This document shows, piece by piece, positions 23,753-32,173 of a DNA stretch of 64,000 nt; positions within the stretch are counted from its first letter, which is position 1, and each line of letters begins with the position of its first letter. The notes under the pieces were generated by a model. It had not been told where the DNA came from and did not search any database. It was given only the letters and a program-made list of their open reading frames with translations. Origin of the DNA: CAZQVN01 sp964596775. Its GTDB lineage: Bacteria; Eisenbacteria; RBG-16-71-46; JABDJR01; JAWXBZ01. Made by a program: the position numbers and the translations under genes. Where the stretch lies: NCBI GenBank assembly GCA_964596775.1, contig CAZQVN010000001.1, positions 216,462-280,461 on the forward strand, read 5' to 3'.

Positions 23753-24544
23753 CTACTTTCCGGTGAACTTCGGCTGGCGCTTCTCCACGTAGGCGGCGAT
23801 CCCTTCCTTCGCGTCGTCGCTCTGGAACAGCTGCTGCTGGAGTTCGCGCTCGAGGGCCAGCGAGTCCTGGAACGGCAGCTCGAGGCCGGTCTGGACGGAG
23901 CGCTTGATGAGGCCCACGGCCTTCGAGGCCTTGTTCGGCGGGCAGAACTGCTTCGCGTAGATGAGCACGTTCTCCCAGAAGCCGTCGCGGTCGTAGAGCT
24001 CGTTGACGAGGCCCATGTCCAGCGCCTCCTCGAACGTGAACGTGCGGCCGGTGGCCATCAGCTCGATCGCGCGCCCCTTGCCGACGATGCGGGCCATGCG
24101 CTGCGTTCCGCCGGTGCCCGGCAGCACGCCGAGGTTCACTTCCGGCAGGCCGATCTTGCCGCCGTCCTTCTTGGCGATCCGGATGTCCGCCGCCATCGCG
24201 ATCTCGAGGCCGCCGCCGACGCAGTGGCCGTTCAGTGCCGCGATCACCAGCTTCGGCGTCTGCTCGAGTCGGTTCAGAGTTTCGTTGGCGTGCAGGCAGA
24301 AGAAGAACTTGAAGCGGGGCGTCACCGAGTTGAGCATGGAGATGTTGGCGCCGGCCGAGAAGAACTTGTCGCCGTCGCCGCGGATCACGATCACGTGAAC
24401 GCTGTCGTCCATGCGCGCCTGGCAGACCGCGGTGTCGAGCTGCTGCATCATTTCATAGGTGTAGGTGTTGGCCGGGGGATCGACCAGCGTGATGACGCCG
24501 ACGCCGTCCTGGGCCGCAAAGGTAACGAGTGTCTTGTCGGACAT
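23753..24544 (-). CDS. Enoyl-CoA hydratase/isomerase (crotonase)
   Basis: A 263-aa crotonase-fold protein with both hydratase glutamates (GGGLEIAMAAD and GKIGLPEVNLGVLPGTGG) and an oxyanion-hole segment FFSAGANISML. It differs from its neighbours by an aromatic insert RFKFFFCLHANETLNRL, which may shape a different acyl pocket. The start is ATG 24544 with AAAGGAG 8 nt upstream. It is third in the leftward run after the aldehyde dehydrogenase and the PaaG-like gene (50-nt gap). Confidence 0.9.
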   Translation of the reverse strand: MSDKTLVTFAAQDGVGVITLVDPPANTYTYEMMQQLDTAVCQARMDDSVHVIVIRGDGDKFFSAGANISMLNSVTPRFKFFFCLHANETLNRLEQTPKLVIAALNGHCVGGGLEIAMAADIRIAKKDGGKIGLPEVNLGVLPGTGGTQRMARIVGKGRAIELMATGRTFTFEEALDMGLVNELYDRDGFWENVLIYAKQFCPPNKASKAVGLIKRSVQTGLELPFQDSLALERELQQQLFQSDDAKEGIAAYVEKRQPKFTGK

Positions 24545-24594
24545 GGGTGGTGCTCCTTTCGAATCCTTCGATCGTTGGTGTTGGTGTGAAGTTT

Positions 24595-25389
24595 TCAGCC
24601 CTTCCCGGTGAACCGGGCGGGTCGTTTCTCGAGAAAAGCGTTGATCCCCTCCGCGGAGTCGGGCGAGTCCCAGCAGGCCCGCTGCGCGAACATCTCCATC
24701 TGGAACAGCTGGTTCAGGTCCGCCCCCCCGGCCGCGTGCACCGTCTTCTTCGCCGCGGCGACCGCCGCCGGCGGCGCCTTCGCGAGGCCCGCCGCCAGCT
24801 CGCGCACGGCGTCGAGGAACGTTTCCGGCGGGTGCACTTCGTCGCACAACCCGATGCGCAGTGCCTCCGACGCCGGAACGGTTCGGCCGGTCCAGATCAT
24901 TTTCAGCGCCTGCGATGTTCCGACGAGCCGCGGCAGGAGCCAGCTGCCGCCCCAGTCCGGGTGCAGGCCGATCTTGACGAACGTGGCCCCGAAAGACGCC
25001 GCCTCCGACGCGATGCGCAGGTCGCAGGCCAGCGCCAGGTTCAACCCGGCGCCCGCGGCCGGCCCGTTCACGGCGGCGATCACCGGGCGGTCGAGATCCC
25101 GGAGCGCCTCCACCACGGCCCGGCCCGATTCCATCAGCCGGCCGATCCCGTCAAACGGGGCGTTCGCCTTCTTCATCTCCGCCATCACCGCGATGTCGCC
25201 GCCGGCGCAGAAACCGCGGCCGGCCCCGGTGATGACCAGCACCCGCGAGGACGCGTCGGCCGCCACGGTCTTGACGGCCGCCAGCAGGTCGTCACGCATC
25301 GTGCCGGCCAGCGCGTTCAGCTTGTCCGGCCGGTTCAGCGTGACCGTGGCCACGCCGTCCGTCCGGTCGAGAAGGATCGAATCGCTCAT
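24595..25389 (-). CDS. PaaG-like enoyl-CoA isomerase (crotonase without catalytic Glu)
   Basis: A 264-aa crotonase-fold protein. Neither hydratase glutamate is present: the first is Asn (AGAGLNLALACD) and the second lies in FVKIGLHPDWGGSWLLP, where the Asp-Trp-Gly-Gly matches the PaaG pattern (PDAGGTW), whose Asp serves isomerase chemistry. It is therefore more likely a delta3-delta2 or epoxyphenylacetyl-CoA isomerase than a hydratase. It starts 10 nt after the aldehyde dehydrogenase stop. With the neighbours it recalls PaaF-PaaG-PaaH of phenylacetate catabolism, although the ring-oxidising PaaABCE genes are absent here. Confidence 0.88.
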   Translation of the reverse strand: MSDSILLDRTDGVATVTLNRPDKLNALAGTMRDDLLAAVKTVAADASSRVLVITGAGRGFCAGGDIAVMAEMKKANAPFDGIGRLMESGRAVVEALRDLDRPVIAAVNGPAAGAGLNLALACDLRIASEAASFGATFVKIGLHPDWGGSWLLPRLVGTSQALKMIWTGRTVPASEALRIGLCDEVHPPETFLDAVRELAAGLAKAPPAAVAAAKKTVHAAGGADLNQLFQMEMFAQRACWDSPDSAEGINAFLEKRPARFTGKG

Positions 25390-25399
25390 CGGTGCCGTT

Positions 25400-26863
25400 T
25401 CAGGACAGGTCGACCCAGACGGTCTTGACCTGCGTGTACTCGGACAGGGCCGCCTGGCCGAGCTCGCGGCCGAAACCGCTCTGCTTGTAGCCTCCGAACG
25501 GCGCCGCCGGGTCGTAGAAGTTGTAGTTGTTGACCCACACCGTGCCGGCCTGGAGACGGGCCGCCATCGTGTGCGCGCGCTTCAGGTCCTTCGTCCAGAC
25601 CCCGGCGGCCAGGCCGAACATCGAGTCGTTGGCCAGGGCCACCGCCTCGTCGTCCGACCGGAACGGGATCACCGCCACAACCGGGCCGAAGATCTCCTCG
25701 CGGGCGATCGTCATCGCGTTCGTCACCTGGTCGAAAATCGTCGGCTTCACGAAGTAGCCGTTGCCGATCACGTTCCGCTCGCCGCCGGTGACCAGGCGGG
25801 CGCCGCCCTTCTTTCCGGCGTCGATGTAGCCGAGGATCGAGTTCATGTGCGCCTCGGACACCTGGGGCCCCACGCGGGTCTTGGAGTCGAACGGATCCCC
25901 CTGCTTGAGCGCCTCGGTCTTGGCCTTCAGCATCTCCACGAACTGGTCATGAATCGAGGCGTCCACGAGCAGCCGCGAGCCGGCCGTGCAGATCTCCCCC
26001 TTGCCGTAGAACACGCCGTTGATGGCGCCGCGGACGGCCATGTCGAGGTTCGCGTCGGCAAAGACGATGTTCGCCGACTTGCCGCCGAGCTCCAGCGACA
26101 GCCGCTTCAGCGTGCCGGCGCCCGAGCGCATGATCTCCTGCCCCACCGGCGTGCTCCCGGTGAACGCGATCTTGTCCACGCCCGGATGATTCACGAGGGC
26201 GTTGCCGATCACCGAACCCTTTCCGGTGATGACGTTCAGGACGCCGGGCGGGAGCCCCGCTTCGAGGCCGAGTTCGCCGAGGCGGAGGCAGGACAGCGGC
26301 GTGATCTCCGCCGGCTTCAGGATGACCGTGTTCCCGGTGACGAGCGCCGCGGCCACCTTGTACACGGAGAGCAGCAGCGGAAAATTCCAGGGGGTGATGG
26401 CCGCCACCACGCCGAGCGGCTCGTGGCGCGTGTAGGTGTGGAATGGTCCGCGGACCGGCAGCGTTTCGCCGTGCATCTTGTTGGCCCAGCCGGCGTAGTA
26501 GCGGATCGCCTCGACGGCCAGCGGCACGTCGATCTTTCGGGACTCGAAGAACGGCTTGCCGTTGTCCAGGGTTTCCAGCGTGGCGATCGAATCCGCGCTC
26601 TGCTCGAGCAGGTCGGCCAGCTTGAACAGGATGCGTCCGCGGTCTCCGGCGGCCATGCCGGGCCAGGGACCTTCGTCGAAGGCCTTGCGCGCGGCGGCGA
26701 CGGCGCGGTCGGCGTCGTCGGCGGTGGCCTGGGCCACCTGCGTCAGGGTTTCGGCCGTGGCCGGGTTGATCGTGTCGACGGCGGCGCCGTTTTTCGCGTC
26801 GCTCCACTCGCCGCCGATCAGGAGCTTCGTGTTCGGAAACGCAACTGTGGCCGGGGTACTCAT
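25400..26863 (-). CDS. NAD(P)-dependent aldehyde dehydrogenase
   Basis: A 487-aa enzyme of the ALDH1/2, betaine- and phenylacetaldehyde-dehydrogenase group. Catalytic Cys292 (GEICTAGSR), general base Glu259 (LELGGKSAN), Asn160 (TPWNFPL) and the cofactor loop FTGSTPVGQ are intact. The length is the usual one. ATG 26863 (MSTPATV) with GGAG 8 nt upstream was chosen over an ATG at 26884. It is the first gene of the leftward CoA operon, so it may feed it with an acid made from an aldehyde (inference). Confidence 0.95.
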   Translation of the reverse strand: MSTPATVAFPNTKLLIGGEWSDAKNGAAVDTINPATAETLTQVAQATADDADRAVAAARKAFDEGPWPGMAAGDRGRILFKLADLLEQSADSIATLETLDNGKPFFESRKIDVPLAVEAIRYYAGWANKMHGETLPVRGPFHTYTRHEPLGVVAAITPWNFPLLLSVYKVAAALVTGNTVILKPAEITPLSCLRLGELGLEAGLPPGVLNVITGKGSVIGNALVNHPGVDKIAFTGSTPVGQEIMRSGAGTLKRLSLELGGKSANIVFADANLDMAVRGAINGVFYGKGEICTAGSRLLVDASIHDQFVEMLKAKTEALKQGDPFDSKTRVGPQVSEAHMNSILGYIDAGKKGGARLVTGGERNVIGNGYFVKPTIFDQVTNAMTIAREEIFGPVVAVIPFRSDDEAVALANDSMFGLAAGVWTKDLKRAHTMAARLQAGTVWVNNYNFYDPAAPFGGYKQSGFGRELGQAALSEYTQVKTVWVDLS

Positions 26864-26972
26864 CGGTTTTTCTCCAGGAGTCAAAGGCTCTTGGGCCTGA
26901 TTCGGAATATGGGGTTGAGTTCAGGGCGGACGCGCCGGGGGTCGAGTCAGGCGGTCCGTCAAAAAGCAAGTA

Positions 26973-27001
26973 ACCCTACCAGCGGCAGGGGGATACGTCA
27001 A
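26973..27001 (-). promoter_or_regulatory. Possible promoter of the aldehyde dehydrogenase operon
   Basis: On the minus strand TTGACG (27001-26996) is followed after 17 bp by TAGGGT (26978-26973). The -35 is close to consensus and the -10 is poor. It would give a leader of about 100 nt. Confidence 0.35.
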
Positions 27002-27035
27002 CGGGGCCGGGACGGGATCCGGCCGCGGACGGCCA

Positions 27036-27073
27036 CAAGAAAAGGCGGGACGGCTCTTGCGAACCGTCCCGCC
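27036..27073 (-). terminator. Rho-independent terminator of the FN3 lipoprotein gene
   Basis: Perfect 10-bp arms GGCGGGACGG (27044-27053) and CCGTCCCGCC (27064-27073) with a 10-nt loop. On the minus strand it is followed by TTTTCTTG. It lies 115 nt after the stop at 27188. Confidence 0.75.
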
Positions 27074-27187
27074 TGAGGAGGCTTCCGGTGCGGGCCTCTC
27101 CGGTTCTCGCTGGAACCCCCGCACCCTCCGCCCTCATCCCCCGTTGTCTTGTTGAGTTCGTGTCGTTGTCGTGTGCGCCGGGCCGGA

Positions 27188-27676
27188 TCAGTCGTCCAGC
27201 TCGGGCCGGTCGTCGGTCCGGCCGCCCGCGTTGCCGCCCTGGGCGTTGATGACCACCGCGGCCTGGGCGTGACGGCTCGACTGGTTCCCCTTCACGAAGC
27301 AGATGTCGTAGGTGTGGGTGCCGGCCGGCTTTCCGAGATTGTCGACATAGATTCCGGTGTCGGCGGACATCTCGATGAGGGTCTGGCCGTTCACCTGGAG
27401 AATGGCCGTGAGTCCCGACTCCACCGGGCTGTCCCAGGTCAGGCGCACCGGGTTGCCGCCCAGCGCTTCGGCCTGGAAGTTCCGGGGCGCCTCGAGACGC
27501 GCGTCCTTCGTCGGGCGGATGACTTCGCCCGGCTCGTCCTGGGTCGCCGCGCCGGTGATCATCGGTGCGGTGGACAGGTCACTCCCGCACCCCACCAGGC
27601 TGAGACTTCCCGCAGCAATCACAACCACCAGAGACTTCACAAATCCGTTTCCCGCATTCATCGAGTTCCGTGTCAT
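27188..27676 (-). CDS. FN3-like lipoprotein (paralogue of the 35455 gene)
   Basis: A 162-aa lipoprotein of unknown role. Signal peptide and lipobox LSLVGC are followed by GSDLSTAP, then one fibronectin-III-like domain (APRNFQAEALGGNPVRLTWD, YDICFVKGNQSS) and an acidic, Gly/Asn-rich C-terminus ending DDRPELDD. ATG 27676 with GGAAGG 9 nt upstream was preferred; the open frame extends further up without a site. The gene at 35455 encodes a protein of the same length and design. It has its own terminator. Confidence 0.7.
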   Translation of the reverse strand: MTRNSMNAGNGFVKSLVVVIAAGSLSLVGCGSDLSTAPMITGAATQDEPGEVIRPTKDARLEAPRNFQAEALGGNPVRLTWDSPVESGLTAILQVNGQTLIEMSADTGIYVDNLGKPAGTHTYDICFVKGNQSSRHAQAAVVINAQGGNAGGRTDDRPELDD

Positions 27677-28044
27677 GGCACACCGCCTTCCTTGAGCGTT
27701 TCGGAAAGCCGTCCCCCAGGATCTCCTGAGCTTCTCTTTCCGTCCTCCCGTCATCCCTGACAGGTTCGTTTCCTTGTCTTTGCATGGGGCGTGCCAGATC
27801 CTGGCAATGGGAATGTTCGGTCGCCAACATCAAGTGTTGCATTGATTTATGGGAAAAGCGGAGGGCGTTGCAAAGAGGGGTATTGTGTATTGAAATATTA
27901 ACGTTCGGTGGGGGCACAGCGGTGCCCTGAAGATGCAGCCGTGTCCAAGTTGTTTAATGTTATAGTTTTATAAGATTTGTTAACCTGGTGCAGCGCTTTC
28001 GTTCACCGGGCAACATGGCGCGGGGGGCTCCGACCGCGACTCTC
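27677..28044. other. 368-bp non-coding region with several dyads
   Basis: No gene is seen. The segment near 27830-27990 is markedly AT-rich for this genome. Dyads: TGCCAG-N3-CTGGCA (27792-27806), CAACA-N5-TGTTG (27825-27839), ATCAA-N8-TTGAT (27829-27846) and GGGCAC-N4-GTGCCC (27913-27928). It probably holds the regulated promoter of the FN3 lipoprotein gene; a loose TTGCAA-16-CATAAA match is on the minus strand near 27850-27875. Confidence 0.5.
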
Positions 28045-28302
28045 CTAGAGAAACTCCGCGAACTGGGACAGGTCGATCCCGTGCTTTTTCATGGCGTCCT
28101 TCATCTGGTCCTTCATGTGCGCCGGCGTCGCCTTGATCAGTCCGATCACCATCGTCGGGATATCCACCTGGCTCACGCCGCGCGATGCCGCCACCTTGCC
28201 GATTTCGTTCTTCCCCATCTGTTCCGCCATGGGGCGAAGGAACACCGGGATCTCGCCGAGCAGGGTCTTGAACTTTTCCGTCGCTTCCGCGCTCCACTCC
28301 AT
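28045..28302 (-). CDS. PCP_red-domain small protein
   Basis: An 85-aa protein whose first 50 residues (MEWSAEATEKFKTLLGEIPV, then FLRPMAEQMGKNEIGKVAASRGVSQVD) match the helical PCP_red domain found at the C-terminus of the BchB/ChlB subunit of dark protochlorophyllide reductase. The same domain also occurs alone in many non-photosynthetic bacteria, where its role is unknown. The C-terminus is basic then acidic. The start is ATG 28302 with AAGGAG 10 nt upstream. It is 79 nt after the TPR protein gene, possibly the end of the same transcript. Confidence 0.72.
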   Translation of the reverse strand: MEWSAEATEKFKTLLGEIPVFLRPMAEQMGKNEIGKVAASRGVSQVDIPTMVIGLIKATPAHMKDQMKDAMKKHGIDLSQFAEFL

Positions 28303-28381
28303 TTTGTGCCGTCTCCTTTTTTCAGGTGTGCCCCGCCGCCGGCGGGGATCGTGTTGATTCTGTGTACGTGGCGGCGCCCGC

Positions 28382-30181
28382 TCATCCCCCGGCGCCGGCG
28401 GCGCGCATGGCCCGGGCCGCAATGCCGTTCCGCGGATCGAACCCCAGCGCTTCGTTCAGCCACATCCGGCTGTTCGTCCTGTCCCCGCGGACCAGGTACA
28501 GCAACCCGACCGCCGTGCAGTAGACGCTCTTGCCCGGATCGTCCATGGCGGCAAACCGGTCGCCGGCCACCTTGAGATGCGGTTCGGCCTTCTGCGCATC
28601 GAGCTCCCGGAGCGCCGAAACCGCCAGCCCCAGCCGGGCGCGCCAGGCCAGGGAGTCCTGCGCCGCCGCGGACGCAAACGCGGCGTCGGCCTCCGAGCGC
28701 CGACCGGATGCCGACCGCGTCCAGCCGAGCAGCGCCGTCAACTCTCCGTTTCCGGTCTTCGGTACCGTTTCGTCGAGCACCTCCTCGAGCCGTGCTTCCG
28801 GCAGCCGCATCCGCGCTCCGCTCTCGAGGCTCGCGGATTCCAGCCGGTACACGGTGAACAGTTCCTCGGCAAAGGACAGCTGGTTCGGGTACCGCGCGAG
28901 CAGCGCCCGGTAGAGCCCCGCCGCTCCGTCCACGTCACCGAAGATCAGCGCCAGGCGGGCCTGTTCGCGGCGGACGACCGGATATCGGCCCGGCTCGAGA
29001 TCCTCGCAGCGGTTCAGGTTCGCCGCGGCGTACTTGAGATCCGCGAGCTTCTGCTCCCCCCGCTCCCGCGCCAGCACCCAGAGTGCCAGGGCGAGCGAGT
29101 CCGCCGGCACGTCCTGGTTGCGGAAGAGAAGGCTCCGCGCCGCGATCGGAAGCAGGATCTGGCCGGTGACCACCGTTCCGAGCAGGCCGTACGCCTCGGC
29201 GTACGTCGTGTCCCGGTTGGCGGCCTCCGCGAGCATGCGGCGCGTGGTGGGCGCGACGACCCGGGCCAGCAGGGAAAACACGGAATCGATGCCGGCGCCG
29301 CTCCACACGTCCGGGCGCGCCATCCGGTCCGCGTAGAACTCCACGAGCGACTGCTCGATCCGGAAGCGCGCCCCTTCCACGAGATGGCGCGCCGCGAGGA
29401 TCGAATCGGCGGGGGCCGGCCTGTCGAACCAGGCGAGCCCCGCGGACCGGATGGACCGGAACGGACCGAGCTTCATCGAGTCCGGCGCCGACGAGAACAC
29501 GAGCAGCTCCGCGTGGGCCGCCCGCGCGAAAACCCGGGCGGGGGGACGGGGGCCGTTCATGGCCCGCCGGAACAGGACCGCCGCGGAATCCGGCCGGCCC
29601 GACAGCAGGAAAAGATCGCCGAGATCGGTCAGGAACTCCCCCTGCTCCGGCTCTCCGGCGAGAAGTTTCCGGTAGCCCGCGATGGCGGTTCGCAGCCGTT
29701 CGTCGCGTCCCGCCGGATCCCAGGGCACGGCGGGCATTCCGGTCCGGTAGTCGGGGTGTGCGGGGTCGCCGAGCCGCGCCGCCGCGTCGTTCAGGAACGC
29801 CAGCTCGAAATTCAGCCGGGCCCGGGCCACCGCGGGCAGATCCGACCGGCCCAGTTCCCTGAGCCGCCAGCCGAAGTCGTACTCGATCGGGTGCGTGAGC
29901 GGGTTGAACGCGGCCGGCTCCCAGTCCCAGCGGAGCAGCGGTTCGAGCGACGGCTGCTCCAGCTCCCTGAGGAGCGCGACCGCCTCCGGGGGCGCCGTGC
30001 GGATCGGCTCGGGCGGCTGACCGTGCGCGGGGGAAGGGCCCGCAATCCGGAAACAGGCCAGCAGGACCGGCAGCAGCAACAGCAGCGACCACTCGCGGGG
30101 TCGCACCGCGGCGGCGGGAGCGAACCTCCTCCTCTCGACTCCCCCGGGGAGACGCTCCGGGGTATCGGCGGCTCTATTCAT
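28382..30181 (-). CDS. TPR-containing exported protein
   Basis: A 599-aa protein of unknown function. The N-terminus (residues 1-50) has a basic stretch and a hydrophobic core ending LLACFRIAG, so it may be a lipoprotein. The rest is helical with TPR-like units (AGYRKLLAGEPEQGEFLTDL, GDVDGAAGLYRALLARYPNQ, MWLNEALGFDPRNG). It overlaps the stop of the ParB-like gene by 8 nt, so the two are co-translated. Likely a periplasmic scaffold protein. Confidence 0.75.
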   Translation of the reverse strand: MNRAADTPERLPGGVERRRFAPAAAVRPREWSLLLLLPVLLACFRIAGPSPAHGQPPEPIRTAPPEAVALLRELEQPSLEPLLRWDWEPAAFNPLTHPIEYDFGWRLRELGRSDLPAVARARLNFELAFLNDAAARLGDPAHPDYRTGMPAVPWDPAGRDERLRTAIAGYRKLLAGEPEQGEFLTDLGDLFLLSGRPDSAAVLFRRAMNGPRPPARVFARAAHAELLVFSSAPDSMKLGPFRSIRSAGLAWFDRPAPADSILAARHLVEGARFRIEQSLVEFYADRMARPDVWSGAGIDSVFSLLARVVAPTTRRMLAEAANRDTTYAEAYGLLGTVVTGQILLPIAARSLLFRNQDVPADSLALALWVLARERGEQKLADLKYAAANLNRCEDLEPGRYPVVRREQARLALIFGDVDGAAGLYRALLARYPNQLSFAEELFTVYRLESASLESGARMRLPEARLEEVLDETVPKTGNGELTALLGWTRSASGRRSEADAAFASAAAQDSLAWRARLGLAVSALRELDAQKAEPHLKVAGDRFAAMDDPGKSVYCTAVGLLYLVRGDRTNSRMWLNEALGFDPRNGIAARAMRAAGAGG

Positions 30182-31001
30182 CGAAGATGACCGTCGGTTC
30201 GGGGTAGGCGCGGATCTTCTTGTTCCGGACCTTGGCCGCGATCCACGCGTCGAGTTTCCGGTTCCGTTCCTTCATGTCCATGCGACCGCGGAGAATCCGC
30301 AGCGGCAGGTTGACCTTCAGCGCGCGGTTCGGAATGAAGTGCTTGGTGATCCCCGGCGGGAGCTTCTCGTTTTCCTTGAGCGCGAAGCGGACGATGTCCT
30401 TCTTGCGAAAACCGGGAAACAGGATGACCGCGGTGACGTTGTCGTGCGTCTTGTCGGTCAGGAGATCGATCTGCTCGTCGGCGATCCGGTAGATGCGGGT
30501 CTTCCGCTTGTAGATGTCGGTGACCCCGCGCAGGACCCGGGCGGCGCTGACGCCCGGGTCGGGCTTCAGCAGGTAGTGATCTCCGCGGGTCATCCGGATC
30601 AGGCAGGCATTGCGGCCGCGGACGGACGCCTCGGTGGCGTGATCCACCTCCGCGACGGTGGCCCCCTCGATCCGGTGCAGGGCCTCCACGAGATGGTCGG
30701 CGTCGAAGTTGATCAGCAGGTGGTGCCAGCGGGTCAGGCGGATTTCCGGATTCCCGTAGTCCACGACCTGCACCATGAACGCGGGAAACTTCATCGCCAT
30801 GGCTCCGCTGACCCGATTCGCTCCGTCGAGGACGATCAGCCGGCGCGTGCCCGGCACCTCCCCCACCACCGGGGGGTTCCCCAGGACCCCGTCGCTGCCG
30901 AGGCGCTCCACGATCCCCGAAACCCGGGTCGGATCGAACTCCTCGTGCAGGATCAAGCGGTTCAGGGGAACGATGCGCAGGTCCGGCAGCTTGATTTCCA
31001 T
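30174..31001 (-). CDS. ParB-like protein, possible SerK/SbnI-type free serine kinase
   Basis: A 275-aa cytoplasmic protein. The N-terminal 90 residues follow the ParB/sulfiredoxin fold (LRIVPLNRLILHEEFDPTRV, then GNPPVVGE and RLIVLDGANRVSGAMAM), and the single-domain size suits SbnI and archaeal SerK, which phosphorylate free serine, rather than a chromosome-partition ParB (no HTH and no C-terminal dimer domain is evident). The Glu pair in LHEEFD sits where SerK has its catalytic acid. It is 12 nt after ygfZ and overlaps the TPR gene. The kinase call is an inference from fold and motif. Confidence 0.6.
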   Translation of the reverse strand: MEIKLPDLRIVPLNRLILHEEFDPTRVSGIVERLGSDGVLGNPPVVGEVPGTRRLIVLDGANRVSGAMAMKFPAFMVQVVDYGNPEIRLTRWHHLLINFDADHLVEALHRIEGATVAEVDHATEASVRGRNACLIRMTRGDHYLLKPDPGVSAARVLRGVTDIYKRKTRIYRIADEQIDLLTDKTHDNVTAVILFPGFRKKDIVRFALKENEKLPPGITKHFIPNRALKVNLPLRILRGRMDMKERNRKLDAWIAAKVRNKKIRAYPEPTVIFDE

Positions 31002-31013
31002 CGGAAAACGTCC

Positions 31014-32114
31014 TCAGCTTCGAAAAGGGATGCGGACGACCCGGGCTTCGACTGGCCCGGACTCCGTTTGAACCGTGACTTCCACCTCGCCGGACTCCTC
31101 CGGCACTTCGTCGTTCCGAACGTATCCGAGCCCGATCCAGCCGTCTTCGCGCCAGGAGCGGGCCGTCGACGTGACGCGCCCGGCGTTCGCCGAGCCCTTC
31201 GATACCTCGAGGGCCTCCCCTTCCGCCGGCGCGGACACCTCGCGCGCCAGCCGGAAACCGCACAACCGGCGCTTGATGGACTTGTAGGTGATCATCCGGG
31301 CGATCACTTCCTGCCCGGGATAGCATCCCTTCTCGAAGCCGATCGACGCGCGGAGTCCGGCTTCCAGCGGGTTCGCCGCCTCGGTCAGCTCCCGACCGAC
31401 GGCGGGAATCCCCTCCTCCAGCCGATACGCTTCCGCCGCTTCCCGGCCGGCCGGGGTGACACCCTGCTCCGTCACCAGTCGTTCCACGATCGTCAGGACG
31501 CGCGCCGCGGGAATCACGAGGAGAAACGTGTCGGATCCGGTGCGGGCCGCGGTCAACGCCGCCGATCCGGAGCCGTCCGACACGTGGCCGCCCGGCTCGA
31601 TCCCTCCGGCGCCCGGGAGGACGGCCTCGATCGCTCCGGCCGCCCGCGGTCCGGCGACCGTCATGATCTCGGACTCGCCCGACGCGTCGTGGACCTGGAC
31701 GTCGTCCATGATCGTCATCCGGTCGACCCAGGCGGCGTCCGCCGCCGCCCGTCCCGGCCCCGTCCGCAGGAGAATCCGCTCCGGGAACACGAGAACGTCG
31801 ACATGGTCCAGAATGCGCGCCGTCTCCGTCTGGATCACCGTGCCCGCCAGGCGCCCCGGCGCGAGGTCCTTGAGCTCGCCGGTCGTCGTCCGCTGGAGGA
31901 GATCCAGCCTGTCCGCGCCGGTCAGGACCAGGCAGCCGTCCCGGGGGTGATCGATCAGGGCGGCTCCCTGCCGGATCGATTCGTATTCCGCGCGCGGATT
32001 TCCGAAGTGGTCGGGGCCGGGATGGTGCGGGCCGGGTTCCCGGCCGCCGGTCGCGGCGTCCGGGCCCATGACGCCGCCGTGTTCCCGAAACCAGGCATCG
32101 AGTGGATCATGCAT
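31014..32114 (-). CDS. ygfZ: YgfZ/GcvT-type folate-binding protein
   Basis: A 366-aa tetrahydrofolate-binding protein of the YgfZ (IBA57) family, which supports maintenance of certain Fe-S enzymes. The diagnostic C-terminal motif K-G-C-Y-x-G-Q-E is exact (GFEKGCYPGQEVIARM). The front half has the GcvT-like fold (LTGADRLDLLQRTTTGELKD). It lacks the extra residues of the T-protein of glycine cleavage. The divergent dipeptidase gene starts 59 bp away. Confidence 0.92.
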   Translation of the reverse strand: MHDPLDAWFREHGGVMGPDAATGGREPGPHHPGPDHFGNPRAEYESIRQGAALIDHPRDGCLVLTGADRLDLLQRTTTGELKDLAPGRLAGTVIQTETARILDHVDVLVFPERILLRTGPGRAAADAAWVDRMTIMDDVQVHDASGESEIMTVAGPRAAGAIEAVLPGAGGIEPGGHVSDGSGSAALTAARTGSDTFLLVIPAARVLTIVERLVTEQGVTPAGREAAEAYRLEEGIPAVGRELTEAANPLEAGLRASIGFEKGCYPGQEVIARMITYKSIKRRLCGFRLAREVSAPAEGEALEVSKGSANAGRVTSTARSWREDGWIGLGYVRNDEVPEESGEVEVTVQTESGPVEARVVRIPFRS

Positions 32115-32173
32115 AGGCCGGACATTGTCGGGGCTTTAAATCCGGGGGGTCAAGGGGTACGATTCTCGCCCCG

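Larger units (their letters stand above)
26864..27187. other. 324-bp non-coding region
   Basis: No gene is seen. It holds the leader and probable promoter of the aldehyde dehydrogenase operon (minus strand) and the terminator of the FN3 lipoprotein gene at 27034-27073. Confidence 0.6.

Noticed and set aside
21965..25389. Three crotonase genes as recent tandem duplicates
   Set aside because: The three proteins differ in active-site residues and inserts and show only family-level similarity, so they are old paralogues.
24608..27076. An 822-codon plus-strand frame across the aldehyde dehydrogenase and PaaG-like genes
   Set aside because: No domain or usable start; the opposite strand encodes two well-conserved enzymes over the same bases.
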